Below, in pieces: positions 16,839-25,673 of a stretch of 36,605 nt of DNA; position 1 is the first letter of the stretch, and the number at the start of each line of letters is the position of its first letter. Source of the stretch: JAPLKB01 sp964429485 (GTDB taxonomy: Bacteria > Desulfobacterota > Syntrophorhabdia > Syntrophorhabdales > Syntrophorhabdaceae); the NCBI GenBank assembly GCA_964429485.1, contig CAYSBW010000021.1:1-36605 (forward strand). The letters run 5' to 3'. A program made the position numbers and the translations under genes. The notes under the pieces are model-generated. The model was not told the origin of the DNA. It did no database searches and was given only the letters and a program-made list of their open reading frames with translations.

Positions 16839-17198
16839 TTAAGCAACCTCAATCGCAAATTCCGACACAGGTTTGCCATTTACAATATGCTCGACAACTA
16901 CCCGCTTTGCTTTTTCAGCATTCATATTCCCGTAAACGACTATCGGCTTGCCCTCTTCAAAAACCTCAACCATAGGCTCCTGTGAAGCAAGACCACGTTC
17001 TCCGGTCTGGGTTACAGTAACATCCTGTATATTCCTTCTACCCACTTCTTCAACAAAAGCTTTTAATACTTCTCTTGCACCAGTGGCAATACCGCTTGTG
17101 CCCATGCCAACAACGATTCTTATTCTTGCCTCTTTCTGCCTCAGCTCTACATCCTTCTGCGCTTTTTCCCTTATTCTTTTGAGTTCTTCAAGATTCAT
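16839..17198 (-). CDS. Cysteine-free thioredoxin-like (2Fe-2S ferredoxin fold) protein
   Basis: This 119-residue protein belongs to the thioredoxin-like ferredoxin family found beside HydABC in other anaerobes, and its second half resembles the N-terminal domain of HydB (motif VEHIVNGKPV against EHLLKGRVV). It contains no cysteine at all: the cluster loops read VGMGTSGIATGA and TQTGERGLASQ, so it cannot bind [2Fe-2S] through Cys. The start is ATG 17198, with GGAGGG a few bases upstream; a longer frame would begin at GTG 17216. A structural or regulatory role in the hydrogenase complex is an inference. Confidence 0.85.
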   Translation of the reverse strand: MNLEELKRIREKAQKDVELRQKEARIRIVVGMGTSGIATGAREVLKAFVEEVGRRNIQDVTVTQTGERGLASQEPMVEVFEEGKPIVVYGNMNAEKAKRVVVEHIVNGKPVSEFAIEVA

Positions 17199-17237
17199 AT
17201 AACCCTCCTTATTCACTCTGAGTAAATCTATCCTAAT

Positions 17238-17768
17238 TTACAGATTTTCGTCAAGATAATTGCTTAAAAAATTTGTCACTTCCGGATTAGTTATGGATAC
17301 ATTTTCAAGGAGCCTCTTGATATCAGCTGTATTCAAAGTAAATTCCTTTGCATCAACTTTATAACGAAAAACAAAATCAATTTCTGGATTCCCCACTACA
17401 AGAACAAAAATAGTGTCCTTTAAATTACCAAGAGGAGGCAGGTCAGGATGTGTTATGGAAAAGGAAGCACAAATCTCAACTCCCTTTCCCTTTTCAGAAA
17501 CCAGAGAAAAGGTACCTCCTGTTGTTTCTGCAGTGCCTTTTAGAAGTGGGATACCAAGACCGATTTTTCTTCCTTCTTTACTTGAAAAGAAAGGGCTCTG
17601 GACCTTTTGTGCTGTATCCAAGTCCATGCCTGTGCCGTCATCCTTAACAGATAGCGTCAGTAACCCATTAATATTGTCTTCAAAAATTGAAACTTCAATG
17701 TGCCTTGCCTTTGCTGTTATGGAGTTGGTTACTATATCCATAACATGAGAACAAAGTTCCTCCATCAT
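17238..17768 (-). CDS. GHKL ATPase-domain protein (histidine kinase/anti-sigma-like), hydrogenase-linked
   Basis: The 176-residue protein has the Bergerat-fold ATP-binding motifs: N box DIVTNSITAKA near residue 11, G1 box DDGTGMD near 42, and G2-like GLGIPLLKG near 70. There is no dimerisation/His domain or receiver, so it is a free-standing ATPase module as in serine kinases or anti-sigma factors. A C-terminal extension of about 65 residues of unknown fold follows. Tandem ATGs at 17768 and 17765 are both possible starts. Its position between the PHP protein and the cysteine-free thioredoxin-like protein ties it to hydrogenase control. Confidence 0.85.
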   Translation of the reverse strand: MMEELCSHVMDIVTNSITAKARHIEVSIFEDNINGLLTLSVKDDGTGMDLDTAQKVQSPFFSSKEGRKIGLGIPLLKGTAETTGGTFSLVSEKGKGVEICASFSITHPDLPPLGNLKDTIFVLVVGNPEIDFVFRYKVDAKEFTLNTADIKRLLENVSITNPEVTNFLSNYLDENL

Positions 17769-17805
17769 ATCAACAATCCCATAGCTTTATTGTCATCTTC
17801 TCTTT

Positions 17806-18534
17806 TCAATCCAATTTCCTTCCAAGGGTTTTAAAGGCACCTGCAATTTCACGGCAATTAACCTCATTCACATCAAGCATGGTTCTCCTGCACCCGATAT
17901 CCGTTAAATAATGTGCATCCGAGAACGTAACAAAGGGGATTTGTTTCAACATAATAAAAGGCAGTAGATCCTTTACACTGTCCATATGGCACACTTCCAG
18001 AGCATCGAAGGGAATGTCATCAGGAACAAAACCAAGCTGGCTCACTATACTGAATGTCGGACTGTCGATATGTGAAGGTATAACAATTCCTCCAAGTGAT
18101 TTAATCAATTTTACAGCATCATTAATCGATATTTGCACGGAATTCAGGAGAAGCTTCTCCTCATAACGAAGTATTTCCCCCGATGTGTTGACAACCACCT
18201 GATCACCAAAATAATCAGGATCATTCTTGATATCAGGCAAAAGATTATAAATTTGTTTTTGAAAATCAAAGGCAATTTCAAAATCATCGAATATTGCAAG
18301 TAAGTGTATTTCCTCAATGGTTTGGAGCTCCATACCCGACAGAACAATAAGTTCATATTTTTTCGCAGCCTGACAAACATAATAACTGTTTTCAGTCATA
18401 TTATGGTCAGTTACAGCAATAACATCCAGGCCAACCTCTCGCGCCTTCTTCACAATTTGCGTCGGAGACATATCAAGACCGCCACAAGGCGACAGTGTCG
18501 AATGTATGTGGAGGTCACATGAAAGCCAGCCCAC
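17806..18534 (-). CDS. PHP-domain phosphoesterase
   Basis: The 242-residue protein carries the metal-binding PHP motifs in order: DLHIHSTLSPCGG near residue 7, VTDHNMT near 41, an SGMELQT motif, PSHIDSPT, and FSDAHY near the C-terminus. These ligands build a polynuclear metal site for phosphoester hydrolysis, as in the TrpH/YciV group. The start appears to be GTG 18534, with AAAGGA 10 bases upstream, 6 bases after the DRTGG gene's stop. The substrate is unknown. In this operon it could hydrolyse a nucleotide or phosphoprotein signal, which is inference only. Confidence 0.88.
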   Translation of the reverse strand: MGWLSCDLHIHSTLSPCGGLDMSPTQIVKKAREVGLDVIAVTDHNMTENSYYVCQAAKKYELIVLSGMELQTIEEIHLLAIFDDFEIAFDFQKQIYNLLPDIKNDPDYFGDQVVVNTSGEILRYEEKLLLNSVQISINDAVKLIKSLGGIVIPSHIDSPTFSIVSQLGFVPDDIPFDALEVCHMDSVKDLLPFIMLKQIPFVTFSDAHYLTDIGCRRTMLDVNEVNCREIAGAFKTLGRKLD

Positions 18535-18540
18535 AATATT

Positions 18541-18879
18541 TTAATCCTTTGTTAAAGCATTATAAACAAGTCCTGAAATCTCAAAGGCTGTCTGTGGTCC
18601 CCTGAGAATCGCTATGCCTTCTTCCCTTGCTTTTTCTATAACATTTTCCCCTATCTGAAGGTTGCGCGGTATAATGATAGCTACAACGTCTTTTAATTTT
18701 GCAACTCCAAGGATATTAATATGTCTTTGAATTGTAATCCACAAAGAATTTTCTTTTATATTTGCTATAACATCAGAGAGAAGATCAGAAGTATAGCCAG
18801 CATGGATTTCCCGTTCCATGTTTATATTATCCGTTATAACTTCAAAACACAATTTATCCACTAACTGTGCAAGCGTCAT
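18541..18879 (-). CDS. DRTGG-domain protein, second copy
   Basis: The 112-residue protein is a stand-alone DRTGG domain, a ligand- or protein-binding fold also seen in phosphotransacetylase and HPr kinase. Motifs typical of the small family include LVDKLCFEVIT, GYTSDLLSDVIAN and EGIAILRGPQTAFE. GGAG lies seven bases before the ATG. A divergent paralogue lies at 20828-21166, and the two flank the sensory hydrogenase and RsbW-like genes. The ligand is unknown. Confidence 0.82.
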   Translation of the reverse strand: MTLAQLVDKLCFEVITDNINMEREIHAGYTSDLLSDVIANIKENSLWITIQRHINILGVAKLKDVVAIIIPRNLQIGENVIEKAREEGIAILRGPQTAFEISGLVYNALTKD

Positions 18880-18946
18880 AGTGTGTCTCCAATATTATTT
18901 TTAATTTCTTATACATAGAATAAAATTATTAAAATAGCAGCCGTCA

Positions 18947-20320
18947 TCAGCTGTCATCTTTCTTTTCTGAGTTTTCCGAATCACCTGCTGCCATTATCGG
19001 GGGCACTATTCGCGCAAGATCCAGTATTTCCTGAGCCAGTGTATTCACACGATCTCTTAGTTTTATTACACAATCAGTTTCAAAAGCAATTCCTCTGATA
19101 ATATCCTCAGCCAGAGCTCTGCAAGTCGGGGAACCACAGGCGCCGCAATCAAGACCAGGGAGTGCCTCTGTAAGTTTGTCAAGTCTTTCCATTTTTATTA
19201 AAGCCTTTGACACGTCCTCATCAAGAATCATAATTGGTCTTTGCACAACACGTTCTGTTGATTCAAATTTTTTCTGTTCGTATATACCAAGAAGTGTACT
19301 GTCATCATAGTAGGGTATTCCGGATCCATATCGGGTTATTAAATCTTTAAGGTGAACCCTTCCCACAAAACTGTTTTGAATGTTGAGAGGGCCACCCACA
19401 CATCCTGCATTACATGCCTGCAACTCGATAAAATCAACATCCTGAAGCTCTCCACGCTCTATTTCTTCAAGCAGACTGATAACATTATGGATACCACTGA
19501 CTGCCAGAGTTGTTCCAAGTTCAATACTTTTTGATTCACCTGTCAGATATCCCCAGGACATTCCTCTCTTTGTAGCTTTGTGCAAATCCGTCCCCTTCCC
19601 ATTAAAACTGTCGTCTTTGGATGAACCCTTTCCAAGATTCCTGATGATGTCTTTATATATTATGTTGGCACCAATCACTGCATCAACAGCAGAATGTTTC
19701 GTCGTAATAGGCTGTTTCATCTCAGTTGCCTTTGCAGGACAGGGGGAAATAAAGATCGCGCCTATATCATCATAGGCAATACCGGTTTTTTTCACTGCTT
19801 CTTCCTTTGCAATACGGGCGGCTACTTCCATAGGAGAGAGCACATGGGTAATCTGGTCGAGGAGTCCGGGAAATTTGATCTGCATAAGTCGTAAAACTGC
19901 GGGACATGCTGAAGAAAAAACCGGTTTTTTAATACCAGGCTCCATTAGTTGCCTGTGAACAATAAAAGCAACAACTTCTGCTGCAAGAGCAACTTCAAAT
20001 ACCTCATCAAAACCAATATGGAGAAAAGCTTGCAGGATGTCTTCAATTTTCTCATTCTCTTTGAATTGCCCAAAAAATGAAGGGGCAGGCATTGCTATGT
20101 TGTACTTATACTCCCGCAGCTTTTCCAATGTGGCTGTATGGGCATATTTGGCATGGTTAGGGCAGCTTCTGATACACTCACCACAATCAATACACCTCTC
20201 TTCCATAATAGTCGCTTTCCCGTTATGTACCCGGATAGCTTCTGTGGGGCAGTGCTTGATACAGTTGGTACACCCCTTGCATTTATCAACATCAAGTTTT
20301 ACAGAATGGAAATTTTGCAT
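18947..20320 (-). CDS. Sensory-type [FeFe] hydrogenase-like protein (HydS group)
   Basis: The 457-residue protein starts with a two-[4Fe-4S] ferredoxin domain (Cys14-24 and Cys43-53) and then a short H-cluster domain. All four presumed ligands remain: SSACPAV (Cys139), SPCPAKATE (Cys194) and ELQACNAGC (Cys303, Cys307). The proton-relay Cys of catalytic enzymes is Ala138, as reported for the Thermotoga maritima sensory hydrogenase. A C-terminal cluster site (DCGACGSPTC, Cys392, 395, 400 and Cys417) resembles the RnfB/CODH-type Fe-S domain. No PAS or kinase domain is fused, but an RsbW-like ATPase is the next gene upstream, 6 bases away. I infer a hydrogen or redox sensor. Confidence 0.85.
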   Translation of the reverse strand: MQNFHSVKLDVDKCKGCTNCIKHCPTEAIRVHNGKATIMEERCIDCGECIRSCPNHAKYAHTATLEKLREYKYNIAMPAPSFFGQFKENEKIEDILQAFLHIGFDEVFEVALAAEVVAFIVHRQLMEPGIKKPVFSSACPAVLRLMQIKFPGLLDQITHVLSPMEVAARIAKEEAVKKTGIAYDDIGAIFISPCPAKATEMKQPITTKHSAVDAVIGANIIYKDIIRNLGKGSSKDDSFNGKGTDLHKATKRGMSWGYLTGESKSIELGTTLAVSGIHNVISLLEEIERGELQDVDFIELQACNAGCVGGPLNIQNSFVGRVHLKDLITRYGSGIPYYDDSTLLGIYEQKKFESTERVVQRPIMILDEDVSKALIKMERLDKLTEALPGLDCGACGSPTCRALAEDIIRGIAFETDCVIKLRDRVNTLAQEILDLARIVPPIMAAGDSENSEKKDDS

Positions 20321-20326
20321 GTGTAC

Positions 20327-20791
20327 TTATCCTGTTTCAGTACAAGCTTTAGAAGTAAAGTATACAGTAGCACTAAGCGTTGTTCCTTCGCTGATTTTTG
20401 ACTCAACTGAAAGTTCATCAGAGCACTGTTTTATATTGGGTAATCCCATACCAGCTCCAAAACCCATTTCCCTTATCTCATAAGAAGCAGTGGAATATCC
20501 CTCCTTCATGGCAAGGTCAATATCAGGTATTCCTGCTCCAACATCTTCTGTTTTAACAGATATTGCCTCTGGATTGACATTGATCTTGAGTTGCCCGTGA
20601 TTTGCGTGTATTGCAACATTCATGGCAGCCTCATAAATAATAATGGCAACTCTCCTTATAATATCCTGATCCAACCCCAGTTGTTGCAATGCCTTTTTTA
20701 CTTTTGATGCAGACTCTCCTGCTGTGAAGAAGTCCTTTTCTCCTATAGGAAATTCCAGCGTGATCTGGGGGGTGCAAGGTTTATTATACAT
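20327..20791 (-). CDS. RsbW-like anti-sigma/serine kinase ATPase
   Basis: The 154-residue protein has GHKL ATPase motifs: N box IYEAAMNVAIHANHG near residue 52, G1 DVGAGIPD near 82, and G2 GFGAGMGLPNIK near 109. The size and lack of other domains match anti-sigma serine kinases such as RsbW and SpoIIAB. It lies between a DRTGG protein and the sensory hydrogenase, so it is the likely output partner of the sensor. No anti-anti-sigma (STAS) or sigma factor gene is in the window. Confidence 0.87.
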   Translation of the reverse strand: MYNKPCTPQITLEFPIGEKDFFTAGESASKVKKALQQLGLDQDIIRRVAIIIYEAAMNVAIHANHGQLKINVNPEAISVKTEDVGAGIPDIDLAMKEGYSTASYEIREMGFGAGMGLPNIKQCSDELSVESKISEGTTLSATVYFTSKACTETG

Positions 20792-20827
20792 AATTAGATC
20801 GGTAATCTCCGCTAACCGGATAGTTTT

Positions 20828-21166
20828 TTACTGTTGCGTACTGTTTGTAAAAAGCTTTCCACAACATTCATATATCAGATAAGAAGTTGATAGCAATGGA
20901 ATTCCATTCAGTCTGGCATTGGCTATTACAGATTCATCCGGTTTTTTTCCACCGACAAAGACAACTCCCCTCGCATCCATAACATTGGCAGTATGTACAA
21001 CATGAGCATTAAGAAGTGAAGTTACAAGGAGTGAAGACGGTTTTATATGAAGTAGCATTTCACTGATAAGATCGCAGGCAAAGCAACCCCTTATTTCCAT
21101 GTCAAGGCAATCATCACCGCATAACAGTTCTGCTTCAAGGATTTCCTGCACATCTCTGATTTTCAT
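20828..21166 (-). CDS. DRTGG-domain protein, first copy, head of the hydrogenase operon
   Basis: The protein of about 112 residues resembles the other DRTGG protein in this operon: an N-terminal strand-helix (IRDVQEILEAELL), then a GCFACDLISEML segment equivalent to GYTSDLLSDVI, and a GIPLLSTSYLIYE tail. It is richer in cysteine than its paralogue (including a CGDDC motif). ATG 21166 is preferred because GGAG stands nine bases upstream; an earlier ATG at 21184 adds six residues. It is the first gene of the 13-gene minus-strand run. Confidence 0.8.
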   Translation of the reverse strand: MKIRDVQEILEAELLCGDDCLDMEIRGCFACDLISEMLLHIKPSSLLVTSLLNAHVVHTANVMDARGVVFVGGKKPDESVIANARLNGIPLLSTSYLIYECCGKLFTNSTQQ

Positions 21167-21243
21167 ATCTTCACTCCACTTCATCCATCAACAACCTTTG
21201 CCTCCGGACAACCCCTTGTTTTAATGATTGGTAAACTAAAATC

Positions 21244-21273
21244 AATATATTCTCTATACTTGTTCAATTTCAA
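21244..21273 (-). promoter_or_regulatory. Candidate promoter of the hydrogenase operon
   Basis: The minus strand reads TTGAAA (21273-21268), 18 bases, TATATT (21249-21244), about 78 bases before the first DRTGG start. It lies in the 375-base divergent region between the hydrogenase operon and hydG, which has no gene of its own. Confidence 0.35.
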
Positions 21274-21415
21274 CTAAAAAATTAATGTTACTTCTCTTCA
21301 GCAAAATTACTTTAATAAATCATATAGATACAAATTCCATAAAATTATTTTAAATGAGTTTCTGGTAGCAACAAAGATTGAGAGTAAAGAATAGCCGGAA
21401 TCATTGACAATGATA

Positions 21416-21443
21416 TTGACAGGTGATACCATTCATTTATTAT
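21416..21443 (+). promoter_or_regulatory. Candidate sigma70 promoter of the hydG-hydE-asp-hydF operon
   Basis: A perfect TTGACA (21416-21421), a 16-base spacer and TATTAT (21438-21443) lie about 98 bases before the hydG ATG. A second TTGACA sits 12 bases upstream (21404-21409). The repeated TTGACA phrases (TCATTGACAATGATATTGAC) may also form a small operator. Confidence 0.5.
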
Positions 21444-21541
21444 GAACTTGCTTTAGGATTGTTGATGCAAATCCTTTTTTTAATTGGAAACATAATGATA
21501 TACGGAAGGCATGTGTATAAGGAAATAAGGAGGCAGCATTT

Positions 21542-22957
21542 ATGAAAAATGAAAGAAGTTACAAAATATTAGGTAAAAGCATAATTAATGAAGCTGACAT
21601 AATAAATACTCTTACAGGAACAGAAAAAAGATCTGATGCATCCACGGTAAGAGAAATCCTGACAAAGGCCCGCAGATTAAAGGGTCTTGACTATAAAGAT
21701 ATAGTGCCCCTTGCCAACATTAGCGACCCTCAACTGCTTGGGGAACTCTTTGAAACAGCAATTGAGGTAAAAGAAAATATTTACGGGAAACGTCTTGTCC
21801 TTTTTGCTCCTCTTTATATATCCAATCTCTGTAAAAATAACTGTTTATATTGCGCCTTCAGGGCAGGTAACAAGGAAATTAAAAGACGAGCCCTCTCACA
21901 GGACGAGATTGCCCATGAAACAGAAATTCTTATAAACCAAGGGCACAAGCGGATTCTTCTTGTTGCCGGTGAATCCTATCCCAATGAAGGGTTTCAATAC
22001 ATTCTGAACTCCATAAAAACTATATACTCAGTAAAAAAAGGGCCTGGAGAAATCAGGCGAATCAATGCAAATATAGCACCTCTCAGTGTTGAAGAATTTA
22101 CACAGCTCAAGGAAACCGGTCTTGGAACCTATCAGCTTTTTCAGGAAACATATCATCATGAAACATATGCCAAGATGCACAGAAGCGGAAAAAAACGTGA
22201 CTACGACTGGCGTATTACTGCCATGGACAGGGCAATGACTGCCGGTATCGATGATGTAGGAGTAGGAATACTGTTCGGACTTTCAGACTGGAGATTTGAA
22301 ATATTGGCTCTTATGCAGCACATCCGTCATCTCGAAAAGGAGTTCGGCGTAGGACCCCACACAATAAGTGTACCTCGCCTGGAACCTGCATCAGGTTCAA
22401 AAATAGCCATGCAACCACCCTACCCTGTCAGTGATATTGATTTCCGGAAAATTGTGGCCATACTCAGACTCGCCATACCTTATACTGGCATTATCATGTC
22501 TACAAGAGAAACACCCAACATGCGCCGTGAAACATTTGCACTTGGTGTATCTCAAATATCCGCAGGGAGCAGAACAAACCCGGGAGGATATGAAGCTGAT
22601 GAAGATTTCTATTCCGAACAGTTCTCTCTTGGTGATCATCGTCCTCTTGATGAAGTAATCAAGGACGTTGCTTCTCTCGGTTATATACCTTCATTCTGCA
22701 CCGCCTGCTATCGTCTTGGAAGAACAGGCAGGGATTTTATGGATCTCGCCAAGCCCGGCGATATAAAAACCCATTGCGACCCTAATGCACTTTCCACATT
22801 TCAGGAATATCTTATAGACTATGCACATGAAGAAACACGCAACACAGGGGAAAAGGCCATTTATAGAATTCTTGACAGTATGGACAAAGCAACCCGCAAA
22901 CGTTCTTCGGCTATGATAGAAAAAGTTAAGGCAGGTGAAAGGGATATTTATTGCTGA
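21542..22957 (+). CDS. hydG: [FeFe] hydrogenase maturase HydG (tyrosine lyase)
   Basis: The 471-residue radical SAM enzyme cleaves tyrosine to supply CO and cyanide for the H-cluster through an Fe(CO)2(CN) synthon. The SAM-cluster motif CKNNCLYC has Cys97, Cys101 and Cys104. The C-terminal auxiliary cluster motif that distinguishes HydG from ThiH is present: CTAC followed 22 residues later by another Cys (THCDPNAL). Length is typical. AAGGAGG precedes the ATG. It heads the maturation operon, divergent from the structural operon, and its end overlaps the hydE start by seven bases. Confidence 0.96.
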   Translation: MKNERSYKILGKSIINEADIINTLTGTEKRSDASTVREILTKARRLKGLDYKDIVPLANISDPQLLGELFETAIEVKENIYGKRLVLFAPLYISNLCKNNCLYCAFRAGNKEIKRRALSQDEIAHETEILINQGHKRILLVAGESYPNEGFQYILNSIKTIYSVKKGPGEIRRINANIAPLSVEEFTQLKETGLGTYQLFQETYHHETYAKMHRSGKKRDYDWRITAMDRAMTAGIDDVGVGILFGLSDWRFEILALMQHIRHLEKEFGVGPHTISVPRLEPASGSKIAMQPPYPVSDIDFRKIVAILRLAIPYTGIIMSTRETPNMRRETFALGVSQISAGSRTNPGGYEADEDFYSEQFSLGDHRPLDEVIKDVASLGYIPSFCTACYRLGRTGRDFMDLAKPGDIKTHCDPNALSTFQEYLIDYAHEETRNTGEKAIYRILDSMDKATRKRSSAMIEKVKAGERDIYC

Positions 22958-24063
22958 ACGAATTATCAATAGATAAAATTCTTAACAAAAACAGATTTGC
23001 CAGAACAGAACTGGTACGTCTTCTTTCCATAGACAGCAGAGAGGAAATGCAACAACTCTTCGGCAGGGCCTATGCGGTTAAAAAAAAATACGTAGGAACA
23101 ACAGTATACTTAAGGGGAATAATTGAGTTAAGCAATATTTGTAAAAAAAATTGTTATTACTGTGGAATAAGGAAGGATAACAGTAAAGTAGAACGCTACA
23201 CCATGTCTGTGGAAGAAATTATTCAGTCTTCAAAACTGGCGTGGCAATGGGGATATGGATCCATTGTTATCCAGTCAGGAGAAATCAATAGCAGAAGTTA
23301 CACAGCCTTTATAGAAGATATTATATACAAGATTAAAGATCTCTCAAATAAAGAACTTGGGATTACCCTTTCCCTTGGAGAACAGGATAGAGATACCTAT
23401 CAGAGATGGTACAGAGCCGGAGCTCACAGGTATCTTCTGCGCATTGAAACATCGGATAAGAAGCTGTATTCATCTCTTCATCCTGAAAATCACAGTTACG
23501 ACAGACGATTAGAGTGTCTCCGGATGCTGGGGGATATAGGTTATTATACCGGTACAGGAGTAATGATCGGGCTGCCTGGTCAGACAATGGATCATCTTGC
23601 TCAAGACATAATATTCTTTAAGCAAATGGACATTGATATGATAGGGATGGGGCCTTATGTGCCTCATCATGATACACCACTTGCCTGTAAAATAAGTGAC
23701 TTCAGCAATATCAGGCGGAAACAGTTTGAACTTGCATTAAAAATGATTGCAGTTACAAGGCTTGTACTTAAGGATGTTAATATTGCCTCAACCACAGCAC
23801 TTCAGGCCCTGGATGACTACGGTCGTGAACTCGGACTGAAAGCAGGCGCAAATGTGATTATGCCAAACATTACCGATACCAGATATAGAAGAGGTTATCT
23901 GCTTTATGATGATAAACCCTGTCTTGACGAAAATGCATCTTCGTCAAGGATTGATCTTGAAGAAAGAATTGCTTCCATAGGAGAGAAAATCGGCTATAAT
24001 AAATGGGGAGACAGTCCTCACCATGACAGGAAAAAGGCAAAACAGGAAGATTCATCAATATAG
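22951..24063 (+). CDS. hydE: [FeFe] hydrogenase maturase HydE
   Basis: The 370-residue radical SAM enzyme acts on the HydG product during assembly of the 2Fe subcluster. The SAM-cluster motif CKKNCYYC gives Cys64, Cys68 and Cys71, and the BATS-like C-terminal half follows. The start must be a TTG at 22951, inside the last codons of hydG: the next Met is residue 33, which would remove the conserved N-terminal helix region. AGGTGAAAGGG lies upstream as a ribosome site. The overlap suggests coupled translation. Confidence 0.94.
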   Translation: MLNELSIDKILNKNRFARTELVRLLSIDSREEMQQLFGRAYAVKKKYVGTTVYLRGIIELSNICKKNCYYCGIRKDNSKVERYTMSVEEIIQSSKLAWQWGYGSIVIQSGEINSRSYTAFIEDIIYKIKDLSNKELGITLSLGEQDRDTYQRWYRAGAHRYLLRIETSDKKLYSSLHPENHSYDRRLECLRMLGDIGYYTGTGVMIGLPGQTMDHLAQDIIFFKQMDIDMIGMGPYVPHHDTPLACKISDFSNIRRKQFELALKMIAVTRLVLKDVNIASTTALQALDDYGRELGLKAGANVIMPNITDTRYRRGYLLYDDKPCLDENASSSRIDLEERIASIGEKIGYNKWGDSPHHDRKKAKQEDSSI

Positions 24064-24183
24064 AACTTATAAAAAATATAACCAATAAAGAATACTTTAT
24101 AAGGACATGGGGGATTCCTATTTTTTAATTTTATGCACATCCTGGAAAATAAAGTTACCATAGCAGGGCATAGCATATAAGGC

Positions 24184-25668
24184 ATGAGAAAAGAAAAAGA
24201 TACAATTGGAGAAGTTTTTTTACCGGATGATAACCTTTATGGCATTCAGTCAGTAAGGGCCTGTGAAAATTTTCCAGTTGAAAATTCATTTCATCTGGAT
24301 TGGTACAGAGCGATAGGCGCTGTAAAACTTGCATGTTATAATACTTACAAAGAGTACAAAACAGCTCTTACGCAAAAATTCAATAATAGCAGCATGCCCT
24401 TCACAGTTATTGAGGATACAATTCTGGAAAGCCTTCAGGACGCAGCAAGGGAAGTCATGGGCGGAAACCATTTCAATCACTTCATAGTACCTGCTTTTTG
24501 TGGAGGAGCAGGAACAAGTATTAATATGAATGTTAATGAAATTATCTCTAATGTTGCTCTAAAAAAAATTGGCAGAGCACCCGGGGATTACCATATAATT
24601 GACCCCATTAAAGAGGCTAACATTTTTCAATCAACAAATGATGTTATTCCCACATCCCTCAGGATTGCCATAATGGAACTTCTGGACATACTGGAAAACA
24701 GTATCAATCTTCTTAGAGAAGCAATAGAGACTCTGGAAAAAAGTCATCACAGTACAATTCGCATTGCCTATACCCAGATGCAGGAGGCTGTTCCCTCTTC
24801 CTACGGCAGGCTCTTCAGCACCTACAGCGAGGCTCTTTCCCGTGACTGGTGGCGCGTTTCCAAGTCCCTTGAAAGGATCAAAGTGGTAAATCTCGGGGGC
24901 AGCGCAGTAGGCACAGGCATTACTGTTCCCCGTTTCTTCATATTTGAGGTTGTTCAAAAACTCAGAGATATTACAGGAAAACCTGTGACAAGAAGCGAAA
25001 ATCTATCCGACGCAACATCCAATCTTGACTCCCTGGTGGAAGTACATGCAACAATAAAAGCTCATGCAGTAAATCTTGAAAAAATATCTTCTGATATGAG
25101 ACTACTGTCTTCTGATCTTTCCGTTGATAATGGGTTTACAATACCGGCACGACAAATTGGGAGCACTATTATGCCAGGAAAAATAAATCCGGTTATTCCT
25201 GAATTCATCATTGGCTGCTGCCATAAAGTCTATGCTAATGATAGTCTGATTTCTTCTCTTTCTTCACAGGGCTGCCTGGAGCTCAACCCCTATCTGCCTG
25301 TAATAGGTCACGAATTTATCGAGAGCATCAAATATCTCATTGCATGTAATGAAACGCTGGCAAAAAACCTGATACCGGGCATTTCCATTAATGAAACCAG
25401 TGCAAGACAAAGACTTTTGAATAGCCCTTGTATTGCCACTGTTCTTATTCCCTATGTTGGCTATCAGATGGCATCGGTAATAGCAACTGTCATGAAAAAT
25501 GAAGAAATTTCCATATTGGAAGCAAACAGAAAAGCAGAAATAATTGAAGAAGAACTTCTTGAATACCTGCTTTCTCCATCCAGTTTACTCAGTCTTGGCT
25601 TTGTTCCAACACAAATTATGGAAAAAATTAATAATAGCAGTAAAAATTCTGACAAAACCAGGGGATAG
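24184..25668 (+). CDS. Aspartase/fumarase-superfamily lyase in the H-cluster maturation operon
   Basis: The 494-residue protein is a member of the aspartate ammonia-lyase/class II fumarase family: GTSINMNVNEII near residue 117, TQMQEAVP near 199, and the superfamily signature GSTIMPGKINP near 322. Aspartase would convert aspartate to fumarate and ammonia. It lies between hydE and hydF, five bases before hydF, so a role in H-cluster assembly is likely; supply of the amine nitrogen of the azadithiolate bridge is an attractive inference. The sequence is divergent (motif RDWWRVSK) and aspartase activity is not proven. An in-frame stop just upstream fixes the ATG; the ribosome site is poor. Confidence 0.9.
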   Translation: MRKEKDTIGEVFLPDDNLYGIQSVRACENFPVENSFHLDWYRAIGAVKLACYNTYKEYKTALTQKFNNSSMPFTVIEDTILESLQDAAREVMGGNHFNHFIVPAFCGGAGTSINMNVNEIISNVALKKIGRAPGDYHIIDPIKEANIFQSTNDVIPTSLRIAIMELLDILENSINLLREAIETLEKSHHSTIRIAYTQMQEAVPSSYGRLFSTYSEALSRDWWRVSKSLERIKVVNLGGSAVGTGITVPRFFIFEVVQKLRDITGKPVTRSENLSDATSNLDSLVEVHATIKAHAVNLEKISSDMRLLSSDLSVDNGFTIPARQIGSTIMPGKINPVIPEFIIGCCHKVYANDSLISSLSSQGCLELNPYLPVIGHEFIESIKYLIACNETLAKNLIPGISINETSARQRLLNSPCIATVLIPYVGYQMASVIATVMKNEEISILEANRKAEIIEEELLEYLLSPSSLLSLGFVPTQIMEKINNSSKNSDKTRG

Positions 25669-25673
25669 TTATT

